A DNA stretch of 64,000 nucleotides from Methyloprofundus sp. (lineage in GTDB: Bacteria; Pseudomonadota; Gammaproteobacteria; Methylococcales; Methylomonadaceae). Every line of letters starts with the position of its first letter. Position 1 is the first letter of the stretch. The stretch is from NCBI GenBank assembly GCA_016592635.1, contig AP023240.1, positions 3,079,630 through 3,143,629 of the forward strand. The letters run 5' to 3'. Shown one piece after another: positions 1 to 9,615 of this stretch. The notes below the pieces were generated by a model. The model did no database searches. It was not told the origin of the DNA and saw only the letters and a list, made by a program, of their open reading frames with translations. The translations under genes were made by a program, and so were the position numbers.

Positions 1-644
1 TGTCTAAAGAGAAAACAAGCAAATGTAAAGTCCTGATTGCCATAATCTAATGCTAAACCATGTAAGCCCACGTCTTCCTGAACCTTGACTTTAGGTACGA
101 TGAGCTTAATTGTTGTTGTTGGATCAGCAGTCCACCCTTTGATTCTCAATCTTAAGTTAGTATCTAGACGGTCTACAGCACCATTTTCATCATGTGGAAG
201 TGTAGCAATAATATCATATACTGATCTTATGTTAATTCTAATTCGGACACGCAATAGCTCATCTTGCTCGAGTGTTAAACCTTTCTCCCTTAGGTCTTCA
301 GAGTAAATTGGTTCTTTTGCAGTGCCGACAGAAGGAGATTTTAGACCACCATATTTTTTATATTTCTTTCTTTTTTTTGGTGCCTCTGTTGATAATGGTT
401 CGCGGTATAATACCCATGAAATAACAGGCCCTAATGGGTTGCCTGAAGAAAAACATATTTCATCTAAGTCAACAGAAAGCAATGGCATAAAATCTATATT
501 TGACTGGTTTTTCGAGTTTTGCTGCGTAATAAAATCAATCCCAGAAGCGTTAAAAATAATATCCGCTTCTTGTGCCTCAGCACTAGGGTTAAGCTTAATC
601 GTAACAGAAGAGACATTAGGCCGAATTGGAGGTTCTATAGACAT
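1..644 (-). CDS. Partial protein of the envelope locus, possible actin-fold ATPase start
   Basis: The minus-strand frame is open from an ATG at 644 to the window edge (about 214 codons), with AAAGGA just upstream as ribosome binding site. The N-terminal ~190 residues look like a beta-rich domain with a very basic patch (KKRKKYKK) near residue 95. The last visible residues, LALDYGNQDF at about 197-206, resemble the phosphate-1 loop of actin/Hsp70-fold ATPases and the motif LAVDFGTSAS in the Hsp70-like protein encoded at 13189-15744, which also places its ATPase domain behind an N-terminal extension. The ATPase assignment is inference from one short motif; the rest of the gene lies outside the window. 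It starts 49 bases after the GTPase-like gene and is probably co-transcribed with it. Confidence 0.6.
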   Translation of the reverse strand, partial: MSIEPPIRPNVSSVTIKLNPSAEAQEADIIFNASGIDFITQQNSKNQSNIDFMPLLSVDLDEICFSSGNPLGPVISWVLYREPLSTEAPKKRKKYKKYGGLKSPSVGTAKEPIYSEDLREKGLTLEQDELLRVRIRINIRSVYDIIATLPHDENGAVDRLDTNLRLRIKGWTADPTTTIKLIVPKVKVQEDVGLHGLALDYGNQDFTFACFLFR

Positions 645-692
645 TTTTTTTCCTTTGATATAGCTTTTTTCATGCAATATTGATAATTTTTC

Positions 693-3095
693 TTAGTTAA
701 TACATTGAGCCATTTTTTGCACATTACGATCAAGCCCGAGTAATTCATGTTGCAGCTCATCAATTTTTGCTTTGAGTAATTTAGCCTCTTCAACCCTCCG
801 TTTATCGTCTTCAGTTCTAGATTTACTACTAACAGTTTCATAAAAACTTTCAATCCATTCCCTCGAATCACTGTCATCAACAGCGAAATTCTGTGAAATA
901 ATGCTCATTAATTTACGTTCTTTATCAATCGCATCAACTTCACTTAAAGCAGATTCAACCTGTAATATTTTCTTAAAATTAAGTACCAATACCTGTGTAA
1001 AATATTTACAAATGACATTAATTTCTTTATATGCACTCGCAAAGACTTGTTGTTTACTTTGCTGAGCACTTGTCAGGCTCGTTCTAATAACGCTGGTTCT
1101 GAACACATCGATAATGTAGCCCCATACCTCATCAATATTATTAAACACTGACTCACCATAACTTGAGCTAATACTACTCGCGCCAAATCGGTCGATTAAA
1201 TCTGCATAATAGCTCGCATCAAGGTTATCATTTAATGTAAATGTAGATGCTTTAAGTCTTATTCGTAACTCTTCACATAAAGACTCTAAACTGTTATCCC
1301 ATGTGATACCACTCACATCACATTGCATTTTAATGCCACCTGCATTAGTTAGCCGCATATTTTCTTTTTGTGAAAAGGATAAAACTTGACTCCACTTGAG
1401 GTATAAACCGATATTTTCATTGGGTAAAAACGCCTCAACTCTGTCATCGATAATTTGATGGTACTTAATCAGATCATGATGTGCTTGTTTGAAAAAACAA
1501 TATGTAAACCACGAGGCATTCGCATTAATTTGTTGCACTTGATGGAGAACAGCAAAACCATCAAGCATTTTAATCATATCTTGCAGATCATTGCAGCGAG
1601 TTGAATCTACATGCTGATTTTCCCATCTAGGTAGGTTTTTATAAGACTCAACAACACTTTCAGATTGACATGCACTCCAAGCAATATTTCGCTTATTTTG
1701 CATTTCTTGAATGGCTCCACTGACAAAAACAAATGGTGGATAACCTCCCTCTTTAAATCGACAATTCTCTTTTATGGCAAGTGTTGTGCTGTTACCATGT
1801 TGATTCAATGTACTATTTTGTTGAGATGCCACTCTAGCGATGATATTTCCCTGCATGTATTTCTGCATGATATCGTGGTGAGCAGTCGCTACATCTGCCC
1901 CTAAATTAAAGCCTTCATTATTAAAAATATGCTCAATCGCCGTAATGGAATACATAAATCGGTGAATGAGAAGTTCATCAATAATGTTATCTTGCGCAAA
2001 CATTTCAGAATAAAGATCATTTAATGTTGTATCATGAAAAACATTATTTGATATAGAAACTAAGTTAAAGAAAACGGTTTTGTCCTTTTCTTCAAATGTT
2101 ATTGCCGAATTAGGGTCCGTCTTAACATTTTCATACCCCGGGCTATCAATGAGTGTTAAGCCTGATAAATATGCAAAATCATCAATCGGTGCTTCAATCC
2201 AGTGAATTTCCTTAATAAAATGTTTGTGATCAACAATTAAACGCATGAGCGTAGTTATAGAGTCACGACTCCACTCATTCAATGTTTTTCGATCCACTTG
2301 GATCGTTGCTCCACCATGCGGATAAGGATCAAACTCTATGCCTAAGTATTCGTTTAAACTGATATCCATATCTTTCAACATTTGAGCATCGCTGGCTGAA
2401 ATATCCTCCCTTGTATCTAGGCCTGACATTTTTTCGTACTTTACTTTTTCTTCAGCGGTTCTTAAAATAATGACTAATTTAGCTGAATCACCTTTATATC
2501 TAGAATCAAATGTAAATGCAGCCTTCCATGCGGTTGCAACCGCCGCATCAACCAATAGTGTCGCGCTCAATAAACGGTGCATGACATCCATAGGCATCAG
2601 CGTTATCTCTGATACTGACTGAATAAAACTGAGGTCATTCTTTTTACTATTAAGCTCAGTGAATGTATTAAATTTATCTGATCCTGGGCTATTCCGATAA
2701 TGAATTTCTACGGAATGATCTTTCTCATAATCACTAATTCGATTTGCATAGCGTACATTTAGATTATGTACAGAATTACATTCTTGCATCAATTCATATG
2801 ACTTATCACCTAATATAATTCTTAACATCGCTTGCAATAGGGTCGATTTGCCTTGATTAGTATGGCCTGCAATCAGGATTCTAGGCCCGACAACTTGCTT
2901 GCCATATCCTTTACCTCGAAAATTACCAACGTATCGATCATTAACAATTTTTTTAAAGTGTTCGTAATCTTTGATAGAAAAATCCAGCTTTGAAGCAGCG
3001 ATTGTTTTATCGAGACCATATACAGAACTGACAATGCGTAATACTTGTTCTTGCAATTGCCCTTGTATCTCTTCATATGCTGTTTGATCAACCAT
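693..3095 (-). CDS. P-loop GTPase-like protein (dynamin-like or SrfC-like)
   Basis: This 800-residue protein has a clear Walker A/G1 motif GHTNQGKST at residues 77-85 and a G3-like motif LIDSPGYE with DSPG at 317-320. No convincing G4 (N/TKxD) motif was found. The wide G1-G3 spacing, the DxPG motif and the long helical C-terminal half (ending in a likely coiled coil around 755-795) resemble dynamin-like or other large stalk GTPases. There is no signal peptide or membrane helix, so it is expected in the cytoplasm. It lies between an exported 599-residue protein and a possible actin-fold protein in the same operon. The P-loop fold is well supported; GTP preference and mechanism are inferred. 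Pairing of such a protein with an Hsp70-like ATPase recalls SrfC and SrfB of enterobacteria, but homology was not tested. Confidence 0.75.
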   Translation of the reverse strand: MVDQTAYEEIQGQLQEQVLRIVSSVYGLDKTIAASKLDFSIKDYEHFKKIVNDRYVGNFRGKGYGKQVVGPRILIAGHTNQGKSTLLQAMLRIILGDKSYELMQECNSVHNLNVRYANRISDYEKDHSVEIHYRNSPGSDKFNTFTELNSKKNDLSFIQSVSEITLMPMDVMHRLLSATLLVDAAVATAWKAAFTFDSRYKGDSAKLVIILRTAEEKVKYEKMSGLDTREDISASDAQMLKDMDISLNEYLGIEFDPYPHGGATIQVDRKTLNEWSRDSITTLMRLIVDHKHFIKEIHWIEAPIDDFAYLSGLTLIDSPGYENVKTDPNSAITFEEKDKTVFFNLVSISNNVFHDTTLNDLYSEMFAQDNIIDELLIHRFMYSITAIEHIFNNEGFNLGADVATAHHDIMQKYMQGNIIARVASQQNSTLNQHGNSTTLAIKENCRFKEGGYPPFVFVSGAIQEMQNKRNIAWSACQSESVVESYKNLPRWENQHVDSTRCNDLQDMIKMLDGFAVLHQVQQINANASWFTYCFFKQAHHDLIKYHQIIDDRVEAFLPNENIGLYLKWSQVLSFSQKENMRLTNAGGIKMQCDVSGITWDNSLESLCEELRIRLKASTFTLNDNLDASYYADLIDRFGASSISSSYGESVFNNIDEVWGYIIDVFRTSVIRTSLTSAQQSKQQVFASAYKEINVICKYFTQVLVLNFKKILQVESALSEVDAIDKERKLMSIISQNFAVDDSDSREWIESFYETVSSKSRTEDDKRRVEEAKLLKAKIDELQHELLGLDRNVQKMAQCIN

Positions 3096-3135
3096 TGGTT
3101 AGTTTTCCTTACTAATCATTTATAAAAAATAGCTT

Positions 3136-4935
3136 TTACCTGTTTTCTGAATAACCAAGTGACTTTTGACCAGATTTATGATTATAAATATACAAGACTT
3201 TTTTTGTTTTATCATTGGGTACAGCTCTTATCAGAGCGGCATCGTTAACATTAACCTGTGTTCCATGACATTTTTCAACCTTTTTGATCGTTTTCCAGCT
3301 GCCAGATTTCACTTGCTCAACAACATCTTTAAGTTGTATGAATGTAGTCCCGCTATCATTGAAATAGCCATCTTCTAAAGAGTTTTTTAGCAGCACATTG
3401 AGCGTACTATTTGAGTCTGATATTAACAATTCTTCAAGTTGACAAGCCCCTGGCTTACTATACATCTTAATCGTTACGATTTTACCAATAATACCACCAC
3501 CAATATGGTCAACTTTAAGTTCAACAACAGGGACGATATTATCAACGCCCATAGCCTCCAATGCATCGTTAGCCGAAAGCGGGGTAATTCCTTTTATTCT
3601 ACTAAGAAATTCTGTCGTTTCAATATAGCTGGCGATATGACCAGGAAAATTAACCGACATTACCCACGTTGTTTTGTGATCTGCTTCAACCTTATTACAA
3701 TGGTTATTTGATATTTTGACATTACCAGAAGCTAACCAGCTTGCCTCTAGTGTTTTACCTGAATCATCTAAACTAACAGCAGACAGTTTCCCTACTGTTG
3801 ATTGGCCAGAATTCCAAGTACATGTTGCACTGGTGTTTAATGTAAATGTTGCAAGGTAAAACTGATCATTACCTTTATCGTCACCTTTCCATTTTGCTTG
3901 ATATGAGGTGTCGCCAATATTAAAACTGATCCCATTTAATTTTAGATAATTAACAAAATCATCATCTATCCAACCCTCGCTGTCTTTTTTAAATGAAAGC
4001 TCTAAAGCATAGCTGTAAGTTGGCTTGGTTTCCTCCTTTGGGCCACTAATGTTAAAACTTGTGCCACCACCAAATAATTCATTGATCGTTGAACTTAAAG
4101 CTGATTTAACTTGCTTTCTGATATCTTCAGACCAAAGCTTACATTTTTCTTGTGAGCGAAGCCGCTTACACTCAGAGTCATAAAGATCAGTTGCAATACT
4201 AACTTTTCTCGGTTTACTCTCCGCCTTATTAAGATCTAATTTCAGCGCAGAAAGAAACTGCCCCTTTGTTGCACCGCCATCTTTAAATGTTTCATCTAAA
4301 AGTGCACTTGCTGTATAAATCGAATCATAATTCGTTGCATAATTGTAAATACTTGGGCTAAGTTTTAGACTGGCTAAGTTTAGATCCACATCTTGACTTT
4401 CGATGGCTAGTACTTTTACTGGCTTTTCACATTTACGCTTCCAAATTAAAAAACCACATTCAGCAGTGACATTTTTTCGAGTATCTTTAAATGTTGTTGA
4501 TGAGATTGGATACTTTTTCTTTATGATTTCGATTGAACCAATCATTCGTTGATAGTTAAGTGTTAAGTAATCTACCGCACCCGAAATTTCATACTCCGAC
4601 CCTTCCGCCTGTTTTGACTTTACTCTTAAACCTTCAATAAAATTGCTTGTATTGCTTAAAATAATTTTTGTCGCTAAATAATGAAGGACTGCATTTTTAA
4701 CAATATCCTTTCTGGCCGATTCATTATCTTTGTTAAACGTCAAGGGGACGATAACAGAAAAATTATATTTATCCTCTCCTAAAGATTCAACTAAATAGCC
4801 AGTATCATCGGTAATACGAATAATATTTTGGACAATTTCTACCTCATCCTCATTATCCCACCACCAAGCGTATGCAAACTCAGTGCTCAATAATAAGGTT
4901 AATAAAACAAACCCTATAACTTTAAATTTACTCAT
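3136..4935 (-). CDS. Exported protein of unknown function in the envelope locus
   Basis: The 599-residue product begins with a typical Sec signal peptide (MSKFK, then a Leu-rich core ending near AYA at about residue 23) and has no lipobox, so it should be released into the periplasm or exported further. The mature part starts with an unusual WWWDNEDE patch, has no membrane helix, and contains scattered cysteines (for example around CGFLIWKRKC) that could form disulfides. No family was recognised. It sits 33 bases downstream of the 866-residue inner-membrane protein and 40 bases upstream of the GTPase-like gene, so it probably shares their transcript and is a candidate periplasmic subunit. Confidence 0.75.
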   Translation of the reverse strand: MSKFKVIGFVLLTLLLSTEFAYAWWWDNEDEVEIVQNIIRITDDTGYLVESLGEDKYNFSVIVPLTFNKDNESARKDIVKNAVLHYLATKIILSNTSNFIEGLRVKSKQAEGSEYEISGAVDYLTLNYQRMIGSIEIIKKKYPISSTTFKDTRKNVTAECGFLIWKRKCEKPVKVLAIESQDVDLNLASLKLSPSIYNYATNYDSIYTASALLDETFKDGGATKGQFLSALKLDLNKAESKPRKVSIATDLYDSECKRLRSQEKCKLWSEDIRKQVKSALSSTINELFGGGTSFNISGPKEETKPTYSYALELSFKKDSEGWIDDDFVNYLKLNGISFNIGDTSYQAKWKGDDKGNDQFYLATFTLNTSATCTWNSGQSTVGKLSAVSLDDSGKTLEASWLASGNVKISNNHCNKVEADHKTTWVMSVNFPGHIASYIETTEFLSRIKGITPLSANDALEAMGVDNIVPVVELKVDHIGGGIIGKIVTIKMYSKPGACQLEELLISDSNSTLNVLLKNSLEDGYFNDSGTTFIQLKDVVEQVKSGSWKTIKKVEKCHGTQVNVNDAALIRAVPNDKTKKVLYIYNHKSGQKSLGYSENR

Positions 4936-4968
4936 AATATTCCCTTTTAACCTTTATATACTCTAATA

Positions 4969-7569
4969 TTAATAGTAATTAGAAAGATACGTTTCAAGCA
5001 ACTCATTTAATCTTTTATTCGCCATTTTTTGTGACTCTTTCGACACTAATTCACTTTTCAATCCGATTAACTCATTCATATGAGACCGTAAATTTGTATG
5101 ATCTGAAAACAACTGATTAAACCCAACTGAATCAAATTTGACTGAAGTAGTATTGATATATCGCTGTGTAAATCTTTTTCTATTGGTAGGCTTTATAAAG
5201 CTGGTTGTATGTGTTTTCAACGTATTTTTAAGAGCACGCCCCCCTTCACCATTTATCCACACATCAAAATTGGTTTGAGTTGCATCTTGATGAGTTTTTG
5301 AAAATGTCGAAACGATTTTATAATCATAGTAATTCATCCAAAGCAACATTTTTTTAGTCGTTTTCAATATTTGGCCGTACCCTTTAAGTGAGTCATCTTT
5401 AGAAATAGCTCTTTCTAATGACTGGGCTTCATTAATTAACAGACCCCATGACTTACCCCAGTTAACAGGACTACTTTTCTCCTTGGCCCATTCATCACTC
5501 ATTTTCTTCTTAATCACAGCCAAAGCAGCTATAACCAATTTTTTCTTGATGACTTGATCTGGATCAAGCTGCTCATCCTTGCCGAGCTTTAGCAAGGTAG
5601 GTCCAACTGAAAAACCAGATGTTTTAGATAGATACCCCAGCAACATTGGAGATAGGCTGCCTTTTTCCAATTCTTTTAATATAACATTATAATTTCTTAG
5701 CTCATCTAACTCAGAACTCATAGAATCTAAATTATTATCAATACAGCTATCTCTATTTGTACCTGAAATTAACTGTGGCAATCCATCGAGAATATTTCCT
5801 TTCGTTGTACTTATTTCAGGATTAAGACGGTCTAATACAAGTGTGTACCGTATTTTCAAGTAATCCAGTAATGGTGTTTGATTCTTCTTATCGCTAGGAA
5901 TTTTGATCTCGTTAAGTTGCTGCACTAATGCCTTAATTTTCTCCATAGATGAACTCGTTGCATTTTCATCAGCGACTATTGAGACTAAATTACAGATGGA
6001 TGGCATTTCACAAGGCCCTACTGTTTTTATTTGGTTATCTAAAATCTGTTTTTTAGCATAGTCGGCAACTTGAATAGATTTGTTACTACTGACACTGGCA
6101 AAGATATCTCGAAATCCATTTGGGGGTGAACAAGGCTGTTTTACCCATCTCATCAAAAGTTTGCTTTTTGCGGCTTTTGCATCCACTCTGTTTTCCAGAA
6201 TATTTTCTGTGCCTAAATTAGGTAACCAATCCTGGTGAATAAACCTAAGGGCATGATAATGAGTTAATAGCGTATTATTACATTCATCGATACATAGTGG
6301 TGATTCATACTCTGTATAAACATAACTAAATAGTTGCTTACGATCATCCTGACTTAAATCATCGCCATCAATTAGGTTTTCAAGTAGCTCTTGATTTTTT
6401 TCACTTAAACCATCTGGCAGGCTTTTAGGTCCATCACACCAACCACATTCACTTTTGATGAATTCGTTAATATATGCCGAGATTAACATTTCTTGGTCAT
6501 CAAATTTCATTCTTGAGATCACTGCGCCATCTTTAGACTTAATGGTAGAACTAGATTTTACAGTAGGTTGGTTTGCAGGCTTTGGATCTGGGTTTTTTTG
6601 GAAAAACTCCACCAATTTTGTTTCTAATGATGGCTTGTCGTTTGCTTGTTTATTATAAATTGATGAAAGGTGAGCAAAAACAGTCGTATTTTTAGCCTCT
6701 ATTTTAGCCTCAGACTGCCATTTTTTGGCATTTTTTTGAGCAATATTATACCCTGATTCTTCAAGCATACAAAAAAACTGGATGCCAAAAATCAATACCA
6801 CAACAGCAATCACTGATTTTACAGCCAAGCATTTGACGTAGGCTTTATCTAGCTCTAATTGCGCTTTATCTATTTTTTCCTCAACATTTTCTGTTAATAT
6901 TTTACATTCTTGATCAGCCGCAGCTTTAAGGTTTTCCAGCTCACGGTTAAAAACAACATCAAGCTCCCCCCCAAAGGTAGCCCATTGATCTGATGCGAAT
7001 CTTTCAATGTTCTCTTTTTCATAAATAGCCGCTGCTTGTATTTTCCAATCGACCATATCACATGATTCTTCAGCATCAGGGTCATTCGTTGCCAAAAACT
7101 GTTCGACTAGGCCCTGCGCTGCCCACTCAATAAAATGTAATTTAAAACTAGACAGGTATCGTTCAAATGCTTTAGTTAAATAATACCGCTCTGAGAGAGA
7201 AAGTTTTTCATATTGATCGACTGCAGACAACTGTGGAATATCGACTTTTTCGTCATCAAAAATATCTTCGTCTGTCGTGTTACCATCCTCAGAAGTTGCG
7301 GTATTATCTTTTGTTTGCTGCTGGAGTAACTGTATTTTTTCTTGTTTAAAATCTGGATCATACTCCAGAAAAAATGTTTTCTCTGATGTATATTTACCCA
7401 GGTTTCCCACGCCTATGTTAATCTCACTTGGCTCAAAAAAATTGTTTTGCTTAATAAGCTTTCGAATAACCTCTGAATGATCTAGATTTTGTAAGGCACT
7501 ACACTCACTAACGACGTGGCCACGCATTTTACCTTCGTCAACAAGTACTTTTTTACAAAATAAATTCAT
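4969..7569 (-). CDS. Inner-membrane protein with large periplasmic domain
   Basis: This 866-residue protein has no signal peptide but one membrane helix at about residues 247-269 (KSVIAVVVLIFGIQFFCML), which puts the N-terminal 245 residues in the cytoplasm and about 595 residues in the periplasm. The cytoplasmic part (about 145-215) aligns by eye with the same region of the MltC-like protein encoded at 22890-24767: both have an IEW motif, an acidic stretch, a DWK motif and a Trp-Thr/Ala-Phe motif at matching spacing before the helix. The two proteins therefore appear to share a docking domain but carry different periplasmic parts. The periplasmic region is mostly helical, contains several cysteine pairs (for example ECGWC, CIDEC) and was not recognised. 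Its stop lies 33 bases before the next gene. Confidence 0.75.
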   Translation of the reverse strand: MNLFCKKVLVDEGKMRGHVVSECSALQNLDHSEVIRKLIKQNNFFEPSEINIGVGNLGKYTSEKTFFLEYDPDFKQEKIQLLQQQTKDNTATSEDGNTTDEDIFDDEKVDIPQLSAVDQYEKLSLSERYYLTKAFERYLSSFKLHFIEWAAQGLVEQFLATNDPDAEESCDMVDWKIQAAAIYEKENIERFASDQWATFGGELDVVFNRELENLKAAADQECKILTENVEEKIDKAQLELDKAYVKCLAVKSVIAVVVLIFGIQFFCMLEESGYNIAQKNAKKWQSEAKIEAKNTTVFAHLSSIYNKQANDKPSLETKLVEFFQKNPDPKPANQPTVKSSSTIKSKDGAVISRMKFDDQEMLISAYINEFIKSECGWCDGPKSLPDGLSEKNQELLENLIDGDDLSQDDRKQLFSYVYTEYESPLCIDECNNTLLTHYHALRFIHQDWLPNLGTENILENRVDAKAAKSKLLMRWVKQPCSPPNGFRDIFASVSSNKSIQVADYAKKQILDNQIKTVGPCEMPSICNLVSIVADENATSSSMEKIKALVQQLNEIKIPSDKKNQTPLLDYLKIRYTLVLDRLNPEISTTKGNILDGLPQLISGTNRDSCIDNNLDSMSSELDELRNYNVILKELEKGSLSPMLLGYLSKTSGFSVGPTLLKLGKDEQLDPDQVIKKKLVIAALAVIKKKMSDEWAKEKSSPVNWGKSWGLLINEAQSLERAISKDDSLKGYGQILKTTKKMLLWMNYYDYKIVSTFSKTHQDATQTNFDVWINGEGGRALKNTLKTHTTSFIKPTNRKRFTQRYINTTSVKFDSVGFNQLFSDHTNLRSHMNELIGLKSELVSKESQKMANKRLNELLETYLSNYY

Positions 7570-7610
7570 TTTTCACTCTCTTATTCATTATATTACGTCA
7601 TCGCAATAGG

Positions 7611-8045
7611 CTAAAACAATTTCAAACCGTGTTCTTTACATTTATCTATATGAAATTCAGTACAAATATGTTCAAACAAATATATCTTCTCTTGTGCAAC
7701 TTGAGGAAAAGCAAAATAAACACTTTTCCCATAAAGCACATCACGCGTAACGATATCTCCCAACTGTGCAGTTTTTACTTTTTGCCCAATTCTTCTAAGG
7801 GCTCTAATACCGCGAAGGAATTTAATATTGGGTTTTCCTTCTTCATTCACATACGAGCGAATTTCTACTAAATACAAAAAATCATAGTAAGGGTGATATT
7901 TACGTTTATCACGAACAACAGCCCTTGCTAATAATGGTGCAATCAAAGCATCGTATTCAACTGCAACAATATCGACAGGTTGCATTTGAAATTGAATCAT
8001 TTGAGCTTCAATATGTCTTTTCAATTCAGGACTCAAAACTGGCAT
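7611..8045 (-). CDS. Small conserved-looking cytoplasmic protein, unknown
   Basis: A 144-residue protein without signal peptide or membrane helix, rich in aromatic and basic residues (RKYHPYYDFLYLVEIRSYV near residues 65-90). The composition looks like a compact alpha/beta domain, but no family was recognised. It lies between the M23 lipoprotein gene (127 bases upstream) and the 866-residue membrane protein gene (41 bases downstream), in the same orientation, so a role within the same complex is likely by context only. The 127-base gap in front of it is the largest between intact genes in the downstream half of the operon and could hold an internal promoter. Confidence 0.65.
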   Translation of the reverse strand: MPVLSPELKRHIEAQMIQFQMQPVDIVAVEYDALIAPLLARAVVRDKRKYHPYYDFLYLVEIRSYVNEEGKPNIKFLRGIRALRRIGQKVKTAQLGDIVTRDVLYGKSVYFAFPQVAQEKIYLFEHICTEFHIDKCKEHGLKLF

Positions 8046-8172
8046 ATCTCGTACCTCTCTTGCGGCTTAGTAATATGTAAAACGACAAAATTCAGACAAT
8101 GGGCAAAATTTACCCAAAAACCCATATAGTCTAGTGGATAAGTTACTTTTTAGCCAGTATTAGTAGAAGCTC

Positions 8173-9615
8173 CTAAGGAATATTAATATTATATTTCATC
8201 GGTTCCTTTTTATAAGTGCCGCCTTCTATTATTTTCAACCCATTTTTTTTAAATTTCATCCCTTTATCTAACTGAATTTCATACGTGCAATAAGAATCCT
8301 TTGCTTCTACACATAGCACCGTCAATTCAGCCTCACCAGACCTCAAGTTACTAACAGAACATTGATTGGTCACGTTAGTACTACTGCTACGGCAAACTTC
8401 ACGTCCATTGATCAAAACGACTATACCATCATCTTTCTCTTCACCACTGTCTTTAATCGTGATGGCCGTATTTAAAGTGGTAGAAAAACAGGGGAATGGA
8501 TCAATACGTGCATTGGTATTACTTAGTAATTCATTTGGATAATATTCAAAATGTAAATGGGGTGCAGTAGAGCTTCCGGAGTTATCACTGTAGGCGATTA
8601 AATCACCCGCTTTGAATGCTTTGCCCACTATACTCTTATCTACCGAGCTAACATCCAAGTGTGCGTATCTCGTTTTAGAACCATCATTGTGTCTCATAAT
8701 AATATAGTGTCCATAACCTTTACGATCATTGCTTATTTTAACAATTGTACCGTCCAGCGCCGCAATCACTTCGGTTAGGTTCGCAGCTCTTAAATCAACC
8801 CCATTATGTCTTCTCCAGTTGCCAGAAATAGGATGCTGTCGATCACCATAAGGACTCGTCACTTTATAACTGGATGTTGGAACCGATAATGGATAAGTTA
8901 ATGTTACTCCAGTTAAACATTCCCCCTCTACTTGTTCTTTAAAACGGCCTGATTGCCTTCCTGCCTTTGCAGTAGGCGTACTAGTTAGGACGACGCAAGC
9001 TTGAAATTCATTCGTTATGTCGTCTAGTTGAAAAGCTGCTGCTGGCAAATTAGCAGTGACTGTTTCAGCCTGTTTGTTTGTCCTGCCATTACTCAATGCA
9101 ACAGCATAATGATATTCAAACTCCCCCCGAAATTTGTTTTGATACATCAACCTAATTTCATCGTTTTCTGTCAGCTTTGCTCGAAACGATTCTGGAATAG
9201 TCACTTCTACCGACACAGGTTTATCTGGTTGCTCAGTTAAGCCACCGATACAAATACTGTCTTCAACCACATTGGATAGATTAAACAAATCATCTGATTC
9301 CGACTTCACCTGTCTCAGTAGATCTTCTTTAAGCTTCTGACTAACCTTAATATTTTGAGCTTTAGATAAAGTGCCCTCATCAAAAGTAAGTGTTAAGTCG
9401 GGGTCATCAAACTCCAGCGCTCCACCTTTAGCATCTACTTGATTTGTAGGTAGAGCCGGTTTACATTCTTGTGGCTGGTTTTTGATGTCTACAGAACAAG
9501 GGTAAGACTCAGGTACAAGGTCTAACGTTTTTACTGGAGTACAGGCAATACTCAAGGTAAGCAAAAATAAACAACTAACCATCCGCGTTCCGCAAACAAT
9601 ATTGTTCACCTTCAC
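8173..9615 (-). CDS. M23-family peptidoglycan endopeptidase lipoprotein
   Basis: The 480-residue product starts with a lipoprotein signal (lipobox LSIAC, Cys25) and is expected to be anchored to an envelope membrane. Residues ~245-365 are an M23 (LytM/lysostaphin-type) zinc peptidase domain. The metal ligands are present: His270 and Asp274 in HNGVD, and His355 in HLH with His353; His319 lies in the conserved YAHLD. The domain should therefore be catalytically active and cut peptide cross-links in peptidoglycan. An N-terminal ~220-residue beta-rich region and a C-terminal ~100-residue extension are not recognised. The start is a GTG overlapping the stop of the upstream 1185-residue gene (GTGA, 4 bases), which indicates translational coupling and a fixed stoichiometry or complex. 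Confidence 0.88.
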   Translation of the reverse strand: MKVNNIVCGTRMVSCLFLLTLSIACTPVKTLDLVPESYPCSVDIKNQPQECKPALPTNQVDAKGGALEFDDPDLTLTFDEGTLSKAQNIKVSQKLKEDLLRQVKSESDDLFNLSNVVEDSICIGGLTEQPDKPVSVEVTIPESFRAKLTENDEIRLMYQNKFRGEFEYHYAVALSNGRTNKQAETVTANLPAAAFQLDDITNEFQACVVLTSTPTAKAGRQSGRFKEQVEGECLTGVTLTYPLSVPTSSYKVTSPYGDRQHPISGNWRRHNGVDLRAANLTEVIAALDGTIVKISNDRKGYGHYIIMRHNDGSKTRYAHLDVSSVDKSIVGKAFKAGDLIAYSDNSGSSTAPHLHFEYYPNELLSNTNARIDPFPCFSTTLNTAITIKDSGEEKDDGIVVLINGREVCRSSSTNVTNQCSVSNLRSGEAELTVLCVEAKDSYCTYEIQLDKGMKFKKNGLKIIEGGTYKKEPMKYNINIP

